Notes: generated from the sequence alone by a model not told the origin. Numbered from the stretch's first letter, positions 39,034 through 48,318 are shown. The stretch: DNA of 64,000 nucleotides from Halonatronomonas betaini (GCF_015666175.1 NZ_JADPIE010000009.1:19590-83589); one strand, 5' to 3'. Translations and numbers: made by a program.

Positions 39034-40857
39034 ATGTGTGGAATTGTTGGTTATACAGGTAATAATAATGCAGCAGAGATTTTAGTTAATGGACTTAAGA
39101 ATCTGGAATATAGAGGTTATGATTCAGCAGGAATTGCAGTGTTAAATGAGCATAAATTAGATCTATACAAAAGCAAAGGTTCTTTAAATAAACTTGAAGA
39201 AAAGCTAGATAATAATGGCAAGATACTTGCTGGTACCGGGATAGGTCATACCCGCTGGGCTACTCACGGGGTGCCTTCTGATTATAATTCTCACCCCCAT
39301 TCAGATTGTAATGGGAAGATAACTATTGTTCATAATGGGATAATAGAGAATTATCAGGATTTAAAAGAAGATTTATTTGCTAAAGGCCATAAATTTGATT
39401 CAAGAACTGACAGTGAAGTTGTTGCCCATCTGTTAGAAGATTTTTATGACGGTGATATGGTCCAGGCACTGATAGAAGTTGATAAATTACTTGAAGGTTC
39501 TTATGCGATTGTAGCTATCTCAGATGATGAGCCAGAAACAATTTATGGACTAAAAAAAGATAGTCCACTGGTGGCTGGAATTGGCAATCAGGAGAATTAT
39601 CTGGCTTCAGATATTCCAGCACTTTTATCGAAGACTAAAGATTTTTATATCTTTGAAGATGATGAGATTGCAAAGGTAAATAGAGATAGAATAGAGTTCT
39701 ATAATCTTCAAGGCGAACTTCTTGAAAAAGATTTATTTGAAGCTGACTGGGATGCTGATATGGTGGATAAACAGGGTTACGATCATTTTATGCTTAAAGA
39801 GATAAATGAACAGCCTGATGTTGCTCGAAGAATAATGGCTGATAGGTTTACTGAATCTGATATAGATCTCGGTGATATTGAAGAGATTCTTGCTGGTGAT
39901 TATAAGAAGGTAATGATTACAGCCTGTGGTACAGCCTATCATTCAGGTTTAATCGGGAGATTTTTAATAGAGGAATTTGCTGATATTCCTGTTGAAGTCG
40001 AGGTCGCCAGTGAGCTTAGATATAAGAAAAATTTTATCGATAAGAATACTTTGATGATAGTGGTTAGTCAATCTGGTGAGACAGCTGATACGCTGGCAGC
40101 TTTAAGGCTTGCTAAAGAAAAGGGAGCCAGGGTTGTGGCTCTAACTAATTCGATTGGAAGTAGTGTTGACAGGGAGTCTGATGCAAGTTTTCAGCTGATG
40201 GCCGGACCGGAGATATCTGTGGCTTCGACTAAGGCTTATGTTGCAATGGTTTTAGTATTTTATCTCTTATCATTAAAACTTGGCAAATTAAATGATAATA
40301 TTTCAGAGGCCAGGTTAAAAGAGTTGATAGATGATTTAAAGAGGCTGCCCTATAGAATTCAGGAGACAATTTCAGAATTTGCTGAGATTTCAAAAGAAAT
40401 TGCAGAAGCAATTAAAGAGTACAGGAGTGTATTCTTTATTGGAAGGAATATCGATTATGCCCTGGCCCTTGAAGGTGCATTAAAATTAAAGGAGATCTCT
40501 TATATACATGCTGAAGCCCATCCGGCAGGAGAGCTCAAACATGGATCTCTGGCATTGATTGAAGATGGAGTGCCAGTATTTGCCATTACAACCAGGGAGA
40601 AAGTTGCAAAGAAAACTCTGTCTAATATTGAAGAGGTGATGGCCAGAGGAGGACAGGTAAATCTGATTACAGCTAAAAATATTGAGTATGATAAAATAGA
40701 AGTAGACAATAAGCTGGTTTTACCTGAAATAGATAATATCTGGTCTTCTGTGCTGGCAGCTATTCCTCTCCAGCTTATCTCTTATTATACTGCTTTAGAA
40801 TTAGGCAGGAATATTGATAAACCAAGGAATTTAGCTAAAAGCGTTACTGTAGAGTAG
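39034..40857 (+). CDS. glmS: Glutamine-fructose-6-phosphate aminotransferase (isomerising)
   Basis: This 607-residue enzyme makes glucosamine-6-phosphate from fructose-6-phosphate and glutamine. The catalytic Cys2 follows the initiator (MCGIVGYTGNN). The glutaminase domain shows GIGHTRWATHG, and two SIS sugar-binding domains follow (ACGTAYHSG and SQSGETADT). The C-terminal KSVTVE is invariant. Expression is controlled by the ribozyme in its leader. GGAGG lies 12 bp before the ATG. Confidence 0.99.
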   Translation: MCGIVGYTGNNNAAEILVNGLKNLEYRGYDSAGIAVLNEHKLDLYKSKGSLNKLEEKLDNNGKILAGTGIGHTRWATHGVPSDYNSHPHSDCNGKITIVHNGIIENYQDLKEDLFAKGHKFDSRTDSEVVAHLLEDFYDGDMVQALIEVDKLLEGSYAIVAISDDEPETIYGLKKDSPLVAGIGNQENYLASDIPALLSKTKDFYIFEDDEIAKVNRDRIEFYNLQGELLEKDLFEADWDADMVDKQGYDHFMLKEINEQPDVARRIMADRFTESDIDLGDIEEILAGDYKKVMITACGTAYHSGLIGRFLIEEFADIPVEVEVASELRYKKNFIDKNTLMIVVSQSGETADTLAALRLAKEKGARVVALTNSIGSSVDRESDASFQLMAGPEISVASTKAYVAMVLVFYLLSLKLGKLNDNISEARLKELIDDLKRLPYRIQETISEFAEISKEIAEAIKEYRSVFFIGRNIDYALALEGALKLKEISYIHAEAHPAGELKHGSLALIEDGVPVFAITTREKVAKKTLSNIEEVMARGGQVNLITAKNIEYDKIEVDNKLVLPEIDNIWSSVLAAIPLQLISYYTALELGRNIDKPRNLAKSVTVE

Positions 40858-40868
40858 GGGGCTCTTTA

Positions 40869-41243
40869 ATGATTAAGGGACATGGTGTCGATATCATTAA
40901 GGTAAATAGAGTTGAAAGAATGTTAAATAGATTTGGCCAGCGTTTTAAAGTCAGAATCTATACAGAAGAAGAGATTAATTATTGTATGACTGCCTCAAAT
41001 AAAATTGAATCCTTTGCAGCCAGACTGGCTGCAAAGGAGGCAGTCTATAAAGTTTTAAGCAGTGAACTTGAAACTTTATGCTGGCAGGAAATTTCAGTCA
41101 TGATGGAGAACAGGATTCCGACTGTCTTTTTGAAGGGGTATGCTAAAGAGGCGGCTGAAGAGATTGGAATTGAAACCTGGTATTTAAGTTTGAGCCACGA
41201 GAGGGATTATGCAGTGGCTTCAGTTATAGCTGAGGGAGGTTGA
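40869..41243 (+). CDS. acpS: Holo-[acyl-carrier-protein] synthase
   Basis: This 124-residue enzyme transfers 4'-phosphopantetheine from CoA to acyl carrier protein. The Mg-binding motifs IKGHGVDIIKVNRVE (residues 2-16) and FAARLAAKEAVYKVL (about 52-66) are clear. GGGGGCTC precedes the ATG, 11 bp after glmS. It is followed at 4 bp by the NAD(P)HX repair gene, a common acpS-nnr pairing in Firmicutes. Confidence 0.97.
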   Translation: MIKGHGVDIIKVNRVERMLNRFGQRFKVRIYTEEEINYCMTASNKIESFAARLAAKEAVYKVLSSELETLCWQEISVMMENRIPTVFLKGYAKEAAEEIGIETWYLSLSHERDYAVASVIAEGG

Positions 41244-41247
41244 TAAG

Positions 41248-42783
41248 TTGTTAGTATTAAGGTCAACTGAGATGGCTGCTGTAGATAAAGAAGCGATAGA
41301 ATTAGGATATCCAGAAATTATTTTGATGGAAACAGCTGGCAGGTCTGTTGCCAGAGAGATTGATACTTTAGATGAGCTTGATAATCAGTCAGATATATAT
41401 TTTTTAATAGGTGGCGGAAATAATGGAGGAGATGGCCTTGTTGCTGCCCGTTATTTAAAGGAATGGGGTTACAAAAATTTAAAAGTTTTTTTATTAAAGC
41501 CTGGAGAAAACCTGTCAGGGATTAATAGGGATAACTATAATATCTGCAGGTTGCAGGATGTTGAGATGGAAGTTATTGACTCGGAGAAGTTAAATGAGTT
41601 TAGAAAAATTTTAAATAATGCTGATATTATAATAGATGGACTCCTGGGTACTGGAATTACCGGAGATGCTAGAGGATTAGCAGCTGATTTGATAGGGATA
41701 GTTAATGATATTTCTGTAAATGTACTGGCGATAGATATACCCTCTGGTTTATCTCTTGATTTTAAGAGCGAGACAGTAATTAGAGCTGATCTGACTGTCA
41801 CACTGGCCGATTTAAAAATTGCCCAGGCAGTTTATCCAGGCAGGTATTACTGTGGAGAGATTATCATAGCAGATATTGGTATGCCGGCAAAGGCATATCG
41901 TAAGATCAGGCCAGATTACTTTATGCTTTCCAACCAGGAAGCAGCAAGGTTTTTGCCCTATAGAACTGAGACCGGTCATAAAGGAACCTTTGGCAAAGTC
42001 TTGATAATTGGGGGATCTGCTGGGATGGCAGGTTCTGTTAGCCTGGCTGGAGAGGCTGCCCTGAAGATGGGTGCGGGAATGGTAACAATAGCTCTTCCTG
42101 CTGCGATTGAGCATGATGTTAATAGCCATTCCAGAGAAATAATTACAGAAGCACTGCCAGATGAAAATGGTAAAATATCTCTTAAAGCACTGGATAAAAT
42201 TATTAATATTAGCAATAAAATGGATTTAGTGATCTTAGGTCCTGGTTTAGGACAGGGAAAAGAAATAGCTGAATTAGTTGAAAATTTATTGAAAAAGCTT
42301 AAACCACCAATTATACTAGATGCAGATGGAATTAATACAGTCAGGGATTTAGAACAGTTAGATAAGAGTCAGAAGAAAATTTTATTAACTCCCCATCCTG
42401 GTGAAATGGCCAGATTATATGATACGACTATTCCGGAGATTCTGGAAAATAGATTTGATTATATTAAAGATTTTGTTGAAAAAACCGGTCAGGCTATAAT
42501 CTTAAAGGGGGCAGATAGTTTGATTGGTCTGTCTGAAGGAGAGATTTTTATTAATCCAACAGGTAATGATGGTATGGCTACAGCAGGAAGTGGAGATGTG
42601 CTGGCTGGAATTGCTGGTGGTTTGGTTGCCCAGGGTTTAGATCTTGAAAAGGCCGGGATTGTAGCTTCTTTTATTCATGGCCGTGCAGGTGATTTAGCTG
42701 CTGAAGATAAGAATAGATATTCACTAGTTGCTGGAGATTTAATTGTGTATCTGGCCGAGGCTATTAATTCTATTATAAAATGA
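41248..42783 (+). CDS. nnr: Bifunctional NAD(P)H-hydrate epimerase / ADP-dependent dehydratase
   Basis: This 511-residue fusion repairs hydrated NADH and NADPH. The N-terminal YjeF epimerase half has LIGGGNNGGDGLVAARYL (near residues 51-68). The C-terminal ribokinase-like dehydratase half has ILTPHPGEMARL-type sequence and the GMATAGSGDVLAGIAGG catalytic loop (about residue 445). TTG start, after GAGGGAGG. It lies 4 bp after acpS. Confidence 0.97.
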   Translation: MLVLRSTEMAAVDKEAIELGYPEIILMETAGRSVAREIDTLDELDNQSDIYFLIGGGNNGGDGLVAARYLKEWGYKNLKVFLLKPGENLSGINRDNYNICRLQDVEMEVIDSEKLNEFRKILNNADIIIDGLLGTGITGDARGLAADLIGIVNDISVNVLAIDIPSGLSLDFKSETVIRADLTVTLADLKIAQAVYPGRYYCGEIIIADIGMPAKAYRKIRPDYFMLSNQEAARFLPYRTETGHKGTFGKVLIIGGSAGMAGSVSLAGEAALKMGAGMVTIALPAAIEHDVNSHSREIITEALPDENGKISLKALDKIINISNKMDLVILGPGLGQGKEIAELVENLLKKLKPPIILDADGINTVRDLEQLDKSQKKILLTPHPGEMARLYDTTIPEILENRFDYIKDFVEKTGQAIILKGADSLIGLSEGEIFINPTGNDGMATAGSGDVLAGIAGGLVAQGLDLEKAGIVASFIHGRAGDLAAEDKNRYSLVAGDLIVYLAEAINSIIK

Positions 42784-42797
42784 ATGGAGTGATATTA

Positions 42798-43247
42798 ATG
42801 AAAACTGCTAAAGATATTATGACTGAGGAAGTTATAACTATTGAACCAGAAACCAGTGTGGAAGAGGCAGCAGAATTGATGAGTCAGTATAATGTAAGTG
42901 GTCTGCCTGTATTAGAAAATGGTAAATTAACCGGGATAGTTACAGAAAAAGATCTGATTGTTAAAGATAAAAAGCTCCATTTTCCTGAATATATTAATCT
43001 GATCGGTGGAATTATTTATCTTGAGAGTTATAAGAAATTTCAGGAAGAGTTCAAGAAATATATCGCCGTTAAAGTTAAAGATTTAATGACTAAACAGGTC
43101 GAGACTATTAGTCCAGATACCCCTGTTAGTGAAATAGCTGATTTAATGAGCAAGGAAGAGGTTAATAGATTACCGGTACTAGATGGTGATGAATTAGTTG
43201 GAATTGTAACCAGGGGAGATTTAATCAAAAATATGTCGAAGAAGTAA
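42798..43247 (+). CDS. CBS-domain pair protein
   Basis: A stand-alone protein of 149 residues from the ATG at 42798, preceded by GGAGTGATATTA. It consists of two CBS motifs: AKDIMTEEVITIEPETSVEE near the start, with LPVLENGKLTGIVTEKDL, then VKDLMTKQVETISPDTPV with LPVLDGDELVGIVTRGDL. CBS pairs bind adenosine nucleotides and act as energy or ionic-strength sensors. Its partner is unknown. The ATG at 42780 overlaps the end of nnr and is less likely. Confidence 0.9.
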   Translation: MKTAKDIMTEEVITIEPETSVEEAAELMSQYNVSGLPVLENGKLTGIVTEKDLIVKDKKLHFPEYINLIGGIIYLESYKKFQEEFKKYIAVKVKDLMTKQVETISPDTPVSEIADLMSKEEVNRLPVLDGDELVGIVTRGDLIKNMSKK

Positions 43248-43262
43248 TTTGGAGGTATTGTT

Positions 43263-45206
43263 ATGATCAAAATAGTTATAACAGGATTTGATAATAAAAT
43301 CGGACCTGGTGATATAGTAGGTGCTTTTATCAATGAATGTGGAGTTGATAGCAACGATATTGGCAAAATTGATATAAATTCAAAACAGGCTGAGGTTGAG
43401 TTAGAAGAAAAGATAGCTGCAAAAGTTGTTAAAGTAATGAATGATAATAAAATAGGTGGTAATAGAGTTAAAGTCAGGGCTAAAAATACTGAAAATTTAT
43501 TGCCAGAAGACCTATATAGATACATGGAGAATTCAAAGAGAAAAATTGAAATGGAAAAGAGTCATTTTGAAAAAGAGTATAATTATTTAAATAAAGAAAT
43601 TGATACAATTAAAAGATTAAGATCTGGAGTGGCAATAAATGGATTGAAGGCTCAGGTGGAGAACTGGCTTGATTATGAAAATCTTATTTTGACTTTATAT
43701 CATCAGATGCCTGGTCAGCTTTTACCGGCAGGTCGGTTTAAACCTGGTGATTATATTGAGATTTCATCAGCTACTGTTGATAAAACTGTTCCAGGGCAGA
43801 TTTTTGAAATAAATAAGGGCTCTATTCTGGTGGTTATAAATGAAATCTTTCCTGAAGTCTTGGAGGATAAAAATTTAATCTTAAATAAATCTTATAATAA
43901 GAAATATTATAATAGACTACTGGATTCTGTAGAAAATATTGAGGAGATCTCTGGTGTTTCTAAGAGTTTGAGAGATGCTTTTTTATTAGATAGAAGTCAG
44001 GTTTCAAGCTCAGATAAAGAAAAAATTAGTAGAGAATTTGAAATTGATATTTTATCAGATGAACAGAAAGATGCTGTGCTTGGGGCAGAGGCAGCAGAGG
44101 AATTTTATTTAATTGGCGGCCCTGCCGGTAGTGGCAAGACGACTGTTATTTCTGAGATTCTCTTAAATTCTTTAAAATCCAGAAAGAGGGTCCTGGTATT
44201 ATCTAAATTAAATTCAACCCTGGATAGGCTATATAATTTTATTAATAGGCAGTTGTCAGATATAAAGATTGGGCGAACTGGTCTCTATAATAAAGAGAGC
44301 TGGTTTGCTTATGATAATGAGAGTTTAGATATATTGCTGGCCAATCCTTTAGATCTGGATGAGGTTAAAGATTATGGAAGCTTTGATTTGGTTATTTTTG
44401 AAGATAGTTATCTCTATTCAGAGGCTGAATTTATCGATCCTATTTCGATTAGTGAAAAGGCTATAATAGCCGGTGACCTTTACGGGGTTAAGGCAGAATC
44501 CCTGGCTATAGATAATTATAAAGGTGGCGGTGGTCAGTTAAGCTTTTTTGCAAAGAAATTTAAAAGTACTCCAGACAGTTTGAAATCCTGGCTTTCTGAA
44601 GAATATCGCTATTCTTCAGAAATTAGAGATTTTGTTAGTAACTATATTTATTCAGATAAAAATATTGAAATAAAAAAGACTGAAACTAACGGGAAGTTTG
44701 ATCTTAATAAGTATAGTTTTACTGAAGCCCATCCCCTGATTAACCTCTTTGATTCAGAGATGGACTGCATCTTTCTTGATACCAGTAATTATCAGTATGA
44801 GGAGAGAAAGGTAGAGGGGTTAAAGGATTATTATAATAGATTTGAAGCCGATATTATTGAAGAAGCCGTTGAGCTCCTTATTAATGCAGGCTATCAAGCT
44901 GATGAGATAGGGGTTATTTCTCCCTTTAATTATCAGGTAATAGAGATTAAAAAGCGGCTTGTTAATTATGATCTTAAAGTTGACAGTTCTTATAATTTTC
45001 AGGGGGAAGAAAGAGATGTTATTCTAATTTCTACTGTCAGGAGTAATCAGCATGAATATCTTGGCAGATTAGAGGATTTAGAGGAGCTTTATATAGGTTT
45101 AACCCGTTCCAGAGAAAGAACAATTATAGTTGGCAATGCCCCTACTTTAAAAAGCAATCGAATTTACAGGAGATTATTGGATAATATTGATGTAAAGCAG
45201 GTCTAA
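43263..45206 (+). CDS. SF1 (UPF1/DNA2-like) helicase with N-terminal DbpA-type RNA-binding domain
   Basis: This 647-residue protein combines two parts rarely seen together. Residues 1-78 resemble the DbpA/CsdA RNA-binding domain of DEAD-box helicases (pattern GDIVGAFINECGVDSNDIGK, then GNRVKVRAKN). A basic, coiled-coil-like linker follows. The C-terminal two-thirds carry SF1 helicase motifs: Walker A GGPAGSGKTT (about 284), motif IV-like EEYRYSSEIRDFV, motif V NFQGEERDVILISTVRSN and motif VI GLTRSRERTIIVGN (about 612). Motif II reads FEDSY instead of the usual DEAxQ. Likely an RNA- or RNP-directed translocase. Start ATG after TTGGAGG. Confidence 0.8.
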   Translation: MIKIVITGFDNKIGPGDIVGAFINECGVDSNDIGKIDINSKQAEVELEEKIAAKVVKVMNDNKIGGNRVKVRAKNTENLLPEDLYRYMENSKRKIEMEKSHFEKEYNYLNKEIDTIKRLRSGVAINGLKAQVENWLDYENLILTLYHQMPGQLLPAGRFKPGDYIEISSATVDKTVPGQIFEINKGSILVVINEIFPEVLEDKNLILNKSYNKKYYNRLLDSVENIEEISGVSKSLRDAFLLDRSQVSSSDKEKISREFEIDILSDEQKDAVLGAEAAEEFYLIGGPAGSGKTTVISEILLNSLKSRKRVLVLSKLNSTLDRLYNFINRQLSDIKIGRTGLYNKESWFAYDNESLDILLANPLDLDEVKDYGSFDLVIFEDSYLYSEAEFIDPISISEKAIIAGDLYGVKAESLAIDNYKGGGGQLSFFAKKFKSTPDSLKSWLSEEYRYSSEIRDFVSNYIYSDKNIEIKKTETNGKFDLNKYSFTEAHPLINLFDSEMDCIFLDTSNYQYEERKVEGLKDYYNRFEADIIEEAVELLINAGYQADEIGVISPFNYQVIEIKKRLVNYDLKVDSSYNFQGEERDVILISTVRSNQHEYLGRLEDLEELYIGLTRSRERTIIVGNAPTLKSNRIYRRLLDNIDVKQV

Positions 45207-45210
45207 GCTA

Positions 45211-45239
45211 TTGACAGGTTGCCATTGCTGTTATATACT
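45211..45239 (+). promoter_or_regulatory. Strong sigma-A promoter before the toxin-antitoxin pair
   Basis: A perfect TTGACA (45211-45216) is 17 bp from TATACT (45234-45239), four bases after the helicase stop. It gives a leader of about 35 nt before the antitoxin gene. MazEF-type systems are often autoregulated at such promoters; no operator palindrome was obvious. Confidence 0.85.
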
Positions 45240-45281
45240 TGAAGTGTGTATGTAATAGCTTTGAGATGGGGGTGAGGGTCG

Positions 45282-45560
45282 TTGGTCAATAATAACCAGA
45301 AGAGATTTAATATGTCGAGGAATATGATTAGAACGCTGAATAATAAGATCCTTCAAAATAAGACTAATAATCATAGCGATTTCTTCCAAAAATCTGTTAG
45401 ATTGTATATCTGTCAAAAGAAAAGGGAAGAGATTAAAGAAAAATTAAAGAGTGGTTATCAGGAGATGGGTAAATTAAATCGTGAAATGGCCGACGAAGGT
45501 CTGATAAATTTGTGTGAAACTTTCAATTGCTATGAGGATAGTCTGGCGGAGTGTGATTGA
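45282..45560 (+). CDS. mazE: MazE/EndoAI-type antitoxin
   Basis: This 92-residue protein precedes the MazF toxin and resembles Bacillus EndoAI. A probable ribbon-helix-helix DNA-binding region occupies the N-terminal half ([20 protein letters not shown]), then a toxin-wrapping tail ([19 protein letters not shown]). The likely start is TTG (45282) after GGGGGTGAGG; an internal ATG at 45312 is an alternative. Conservation is weaker than for the toxin, as usual for antitoxins. The stop is one base before the toxin ATG. Confidence 0.85.
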   Translation: MVNNNQKRFNMSRNMIRTLNNKILQNKTNNHSDFFQKSVRLYICQKKREEIKEKLKSGYQEMGKLNREMADEGLINLCETFNCYEDSLAECD

Positions 45561-45561
45561 G

Positions 45562-45912
45562 ATGGATGTTTTTAGAGGAGATGTATTTTATGCTAAGCTG
45601 GATCCGGCCATTGGTTCCGAGCAAAAGGGTACCAGGCCGGTCGTTATTATCCAGAATGACATCGGTAACAGGTATAGCCCGACAGTAATTGTTTCTGCAA
45701 TTACATCAAAAATCAGGAAGGCTAAATTACCGACCCATGTTGAGATTGAGGCAGGAGACAGTGAACTTGATAAGGATTCAGTAATATTGCTGGAACAGAT
45801 TAGGACGCTGGATAAGAGGAGGCTGGAGAGGAAGATTACCAGGTTGGCCCCGGAGATTATTGAAGAGGTAAATAAAGCTATAGAAATTAGCCTGGGTCTG
45901 GTAGATCTTTAG
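45562..45912 (+). CDS. mazF: MazF/EndoA-type mRNA interferase toxin
   Basis: This 116-residue endoribonuclease belongs to the PemK/MazF family and cleaves single-stranded mRNA at short motifs. The N-terminus [20 protein letters not shown], the [10 protein letters not shown] strand and the [15 protein letters not shown] segment match the family, with conserved Arg and Thr active-site residues. The ATG at 45562, one base after the antitoxin stop, gives the family start; longer in-frame starts overlap the antitoxin and are rejected. A terminator follows. In Bacillus this pair lies after alr near acpS; a related arrangement is kept here without alr. Confidence 0.96.
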   Translation: MDVFRGDVFYAKLDPAIGSEQKGTRPVVIIQNDIGNRYSPTVIVSAITSKIRKAKLPTHVEIEAGDSELDKDSVILLEQIRTLDKRRLERKITRLAPEIIEEVNKAIEISLGLVDL

Positions 45913-45932
45913 ATTTACATATTACATAATTT

Positions 45933-45957
45933 GCCCTTGTAAAAAAGGGCTTTTTTC
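45933..45957 (+). terminator. Rho-independent terminator after mazF
   Basis: GCCCTT (45933-45938) pairs with AAGGGC (45945-45950) and is followed by six T residues (45951-45956). It isolates the toxin-antitoxin transcript from the asparaginase-family gene. Confidence 0.92.
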
Positions 45958-46006
45958 TTGTTGAAAATGTTTTGAAAAATAAAATAGCTTATAGGAGGAG
46001 AAAATT

Positions 46007-47041
46007 TTGTACTCAGAACTGGTTAATGTTTTTCGTGGAAAGCTGGTTGAATCTGTTCATAATGGAGCTATAGCAGTTGTTGCTCCAGATGGTGGAGTTA
46101 TTGCTTCGGTCGGGCAGCCGGAGCAGAAGACTTACTGGAGATCGGCAGCCAAGCCGATTCAGGTTATTCCAATTGTTGCTGATGGAGTTGCTGAGTATTA
46201 TGGTTTTACTGCTCAGGAGATTGCAGTAATGTCGGCATCCCATAGTGGCGAGGAGTTACATATTGAGCTGGTTAGAAGTATTCTGGATAAGATCGGGCTG
46301 GATGAGTCTGCTTTAAAATGTGGTACCCATTATCCATACAATAAGCAGGCTAAAGAGAAGCTGGTCTCTGCTGGCAGGGAGCCGACTGAGATCTATAATA
46401 ATTGTTCTGGTAAGCATTCAGGCCTACTGGCATTATGTCAGTATAACGGCTGGGATATTGATAATTATTTTGCTCTGGAGCATCCTCTGCAGCAGACATT
46501 ATTAAAGTATATTGCTTTATTAACTGGTGTCAAAAAGGAAGAGATTATAACTGGTGAAGATGGCTGCGGGGTAGTAGTTTATGGTCTGCCGATTACTAGA
46601 ATGGCCAGGGCTTATGCCAGGCTGGCCAACCCTGCGTATCTGCCAGCTGATTTAGAACCGGCTGTTGCCAGAATCAGGGATGCAATGATTGAGAACCCTG
46701 AGGCTGTTGGAGGTACCGGTCGCTTTAATACTGATTTGATGAAGGAAGCCGGTAAATATTTGGTGGCAAAGGGCGGTGCTGAAGGTGTCTTTTCTCTAGG
46801 GATTAAAGGTGGTCCAGGTATTACTGTTAAAATAGGTGATGGTAATTCAAGGGCTATTTCGCCAGTTGTTATGGAATTACTGGATGAGTTTATTGATTTA
46901 GATGAAAGGAAGAGAGAGGCTTTAAGTGAATATTTTGAGCCTGAAGTTACCAATCATAGAAAACATAAAGTTGGAAAGATTGTGCCGACTTTTGAATTAA
47001 ATAATAAATCAATAGGAGGAGAAGTTATTGCTAGCAATTAA
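46007..47041 (+). CDS. Asparaginase II-family protein
   Basis: This 344-residue protein belongs to the asparaginase II family typified by the inducible Rhizobium etli enzyme, which is unrelated to E. coli-type asparaginases. Residues matching its active site are visible: the Ser-Lys pair in WRSAAKPIQ (about residues 45-53), CSGKHSG (a zinc-binding Cys and Lys) and the second Cys in EDGCGV. The likely reaction is hydrolysis of L-asparagine or a related amide; substrate is unproven. TTG start after AGGAGGAG. The 3' end overlaps the amidohydrolase gene by 14 bp. Confidence 0.88.
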   Translation: MYSELVNVFRGKLVESVHNGAIAVVAPDGGVIASVGQPEQKTYWRSAAKPIQVIPIVADGVAEYYGFTAQEIAVMSASHSGEELHIELVRSILDKIGLDESALKCGTHYPYNKQAKEKLVSAGREPTEIYNNCSGKHSGLLALCQYNGWDIDNYFALEHPLQQTLLKYIALLTGVKKEEIITGEDGCGVVVYGLPITRMARAYARLANPAYLPADLEPAVARIRDAMIENPEAVGGTGRFNTDLMKEAGKYLVAKGGAEGVFSLGIKGGPGITVKIGDGNSRAISPVVMELLDEFIDLDERKREALSEYFEPEVTNHRKHKVGKIVPTFELNNKSIGGEVIASN

Positions 47042-48170
47042 AGCAGGAAAGATTGAAACGATGACTGAGGCAGGAACTTTAAAAGATGCTGTAATACTGA
47101 TTGAGGATGGCAGGATTAAAGCCATTGGTGAAGATGTTGAAATTCCAGAGGGTGCTGAAGTTTTTGATTATGGTGATAAGACGATTTTACCAGGTTTAAT
47201 TGATGCCCATACCCATTTAGGTATTGGCGAGGAAGGGATTGGCTGGGAAGGTAGAGATTATAATGAAACAACAAATCCGGTCACTCCTGAACTCAGGGCG
47301 ATTGATGCTATTAATCCAGCTGATTTAGGTTTAGAGGATGCCAGAAAGAGCGGGATAACATCTGTGATGGTTGCCCCAGGTAGCGCCAATGTAATTGGTG
47401 GAGAATGCCTGGCTATGAAGACTAATGGTGATTATGTAGATGATATGATCCTGAAAAATCCTGTTGGAATAAAGGCTGCCTTTGGTGAGAATCCAAAACG
47501 GGTATACGGTGAGCAGAAGAAATCGCCAAGTACCAGGATGGCTGTTGCAGCTGAGATGCGCAGGGTTTTTATGGAGACTGAGGATTATATTAAGAATAAA
47601 GATAATGATGAGAATGATTCCTTTAAAAGGGATATAAAATTTGAAAGTTTAGCAAGGGTTATTAATGGTGAGATGCCACTGAAGACCCATGCCCATAGAG
47701 CTGATGATATTATGACTGCGTTGAGGATTGCTGATGAGTTTTCAATTGATCTGACAATTGAGCACTGTACAGAGGGCCATAAAATTGCTGAAAGGCTGGC
47801 TGAAGCCGGCGTGCCGGCTATTGTTGGGCCAAGTCTGACAACTAGATCCAAGGTAGAGGTTAAAGATAGAGATTTTAAGACTGCTGCTGTCCTTGCCGAG
47901 GCAGGCGTTAAGGTTGCTCTGATGAGTGACCATCCAGTTATTCCAGTCGATAATCTGATGGTTTATGCTGCCCTGGCTGTTAAAGCTGGCCTGGAGAGAA
48001 ATGAGGCTTATAAATCTGTCACTATTAATCCAGCAGAGATTTTAGGTATTGATGACAGGGTTGGCAGCCTTGATTCAGGGAAAGATGCTGATCTGGTTGT
48101 TTATTCTGGAGATCCACTGGATATCGCTGCAAATGTTGAGGCTGTTTATATATCAGGTGAGAAGATATAA
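47028..48170 (+). CDS. Amidohydrolase (imidazolonepropionase-like family)
   Basis: This 380-residue protein has the amidohydrolase metal-binding plan: LIDAHTHLG (HxH, about residue 60), KTHAHRADD, TIEHCTEGH and MSDHPVIP with the catalytic Asp. The C-terminal part returns to the small beta-domain (GKDADLVVYSGDPLD). It starts at TTG inside the upstream asparaginase-like gene, whose end contains its AGGAGGAG site, so the pair is translationally coupled. The shared context suggests processing of an amide or cyclic amide such as an isoaspartyl or hydantoin-like compound; this is inference. Confidence 0.88.
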   Translation: MLAIKAGKIETMTEAGTLKDAVILIEDGRIKAIGEDVEIPEGAEVFDYGDKTILPGLIDAHTHLGIGEEGIGWEGRDYNETTNPVTPELRAIDAINPADLGLEDARKSGITSVMVAPGSANVIGGECLAMKTNGDYVDDMILKNPVGIKAAFGENPKRVYGEQKKSPSTRMAVAAEMRRVFMETEDYIKNKDNDENDSFKRDIKFESLARVINGEMPLKTHAHRADDIMTALRIADEFSIDLTIEHCTEGHKIAERLAEAGVPAIVGPSLTTRSKVEVKDRDFKTAAVLAEAGVKVALMSDHPVIPVDNLMVYAALAVKAGLERNEAYKSVTINPAEILGIDDRVGSLDSGKDADLVVYSGDPLDIAANVEAVYISGEKI

Positions 48171-48179
48171 TATTTATTG

Positions 48180-48207
48180 GTGGGAGGTTGATTCCTCCCA
48201 CTTTTTT
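48180..48207 (+). terminator. Rho-independent terminator after the amidohydrolase gene
   Basis: GTGGGAGG (48180-48187) pairs perfectly with CCTCCCAC (48194-48201) around a 6-nt loop, followed by TTTTTT. An AT-only palindrome continues to 48225. Confidence 0.95.
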
Positions 48208-48318
48208 AAAATTAATTTTAAAAAAATTCTTCGATGCACCAGCCGGTTATTTACTTTCAGCTGGCAGAGCTGATATAATAAAGGTAGCTCAGATTATTTC
48301 TATGATTAATTTTTATTC

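Noticed and set aside
48240-48265. CCAGC/GCTGG hairpin after the amidohydrolase terminator
   Set aside because: Only five pairs with a long loop and no T-run; could arise by chance.
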